Made by a program: the position numbers and the translations under genes | Shown: positions 63,764 to 64,000 of the stretch, one piece after another | Position numbering within the stretch: the stretch's first letter is position 1 | How the letters are laid out: each line of letters opens with the position of its first letter | The notes under the pieces: model-generated | Seen by the model: only the letters and a program-made list of their open reading frames with translations | What the model was told of the DNA's origin: nothing | Databases searched by the model: none | DNA from: Actinoallomurus sp963850195 | GTDB lineage: Bacteria; Actinomycetota; Actinomycetes; Streptosporangiales; Streptosporangiaceae | Length of the DNA stretch: 64,000 nt | NCBI GenBank assembly: GCA_963850195.1 | Contig: CAWKKD010000007.1 | Location: 186,001-250,000 of the forward strand | Direction: 5' to 3'

Positions 63764-64000
63764 TGTCCGACTCACGCGAGGTGCTCACCCGCCCCGCGCC
63801 GCCGCCCGACCTGACCCTCACCTACGGTCCTGGTCCCTGCCACGTCGTCGATGTACGGCTGCCGGCGCGGCTGCCCGCTCCGGCCGTCGCGGTGATCCAC
63901 GGAGGGTTCTGGCGTGCGGCGTACGACCGCACGCACACCGGGCCGCAGGCGACCGCCCTGGCCGAGGCCGGATACGTCGTCGCCGTCCCCGAGTACCGGC
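63764..64000 (+). CDS. Alpha/beta hydrolase, N-terminal part (runs off window)
   Basis: The first 79 codons are present and the frame is open at the right edge. The oxyanion-hole motif HGGFWRA (about residues 46-52) and the following YVVAVPEYR are typical of BD-FAE/kynurenine-formamidase-like esterases. The catalytic Ser lies outside the window. ATG 63764 is 6 nt after the XRE stop, so the two genes are probably co-transcribed. Confidence 0.8.

Overview
The window is high-GC actinomycete DNA. Codons are strongly G/C-ended, GTG and TTG starts are common, and many genes begin right after a TANNNT -10 box as leaderless transcripts. Gene content (menaquinone metabolism, BldC-type regulator, two nuo clusters, KorAB) fits a filamentous actinobacterium of the Streptosporangiales/Streptomycetales type. 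I cannot name the genus from sequence alone.

Layout. 0-6 kb: end of a cytochrome c biogenesis gene (ccsB/resC), an L,D-transpeptidase, a lethal-factor-like metallopeptidase with a small partner gene, a BldC-like regulator, a PLP-dependent dehydratase and menG. 6-24 kb: a Rex-type operator, a geranylgeranyl-reductase-family flavoprotein (MenJ-like), the complete 14-gene nuoA-N operon for NADH:menaquinone oxidoreductase, and a long-chain polyprenyl diphosphate synthase. Together these make, modify and reduce menaquinone. 24-27.5 kb: a secreted protein, two tandem trypsin-like proteases and RarD. 27.6-30.4 kb: msrA whose 3' end occurs three times, the copies separated by a Fic gene and by an antitoxin/Doc-type pair. 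This is the most unusual structure in the window. 30.4-45.7 kb: small secreted proteins, an HD hydrolase, two VOC proteins, a DJ-1/PfpI protein, PRPP synthetase, a collagen-like protein, a peptidase-ABC ATPase fusion with its permease, a SecD-like protein, a crotonase and korBA (2-oxoacid:ferredoxin oxidoreductase). 46-60 kb: a proline-rich membrane protein and a second, partial nuo cluster (A, B, C, H, I, J, K, L, M, N). That cluster lacks D, E, F and G and is split by an oppositely oriented two-component system and a helix-hairpin-helix gene. 60-64 kb: htpX, dacB, a MITE-like element, map, an XRE regulator and the start of an alpha/beta hydrolase.

How the parts fit. Operon 1 is a standard NADH-fed complex I, probably controlled by NADH/NAD+ through Rex. 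Cluster 2 has the proton-pumping arm and Fe-S subunits but no NADH-input module, and it lies close to korBA, which produces reduced ferredoxin. A ferredoxin-linked complex is the natural inference, but the missing nuoD leaves its electron acceptor unexplained. The msrA region looks like an accretion site that has collected Fic-family toxin cassettes. No rRNA, tRNA, CRISPR array or intact transposase gene was recognised.
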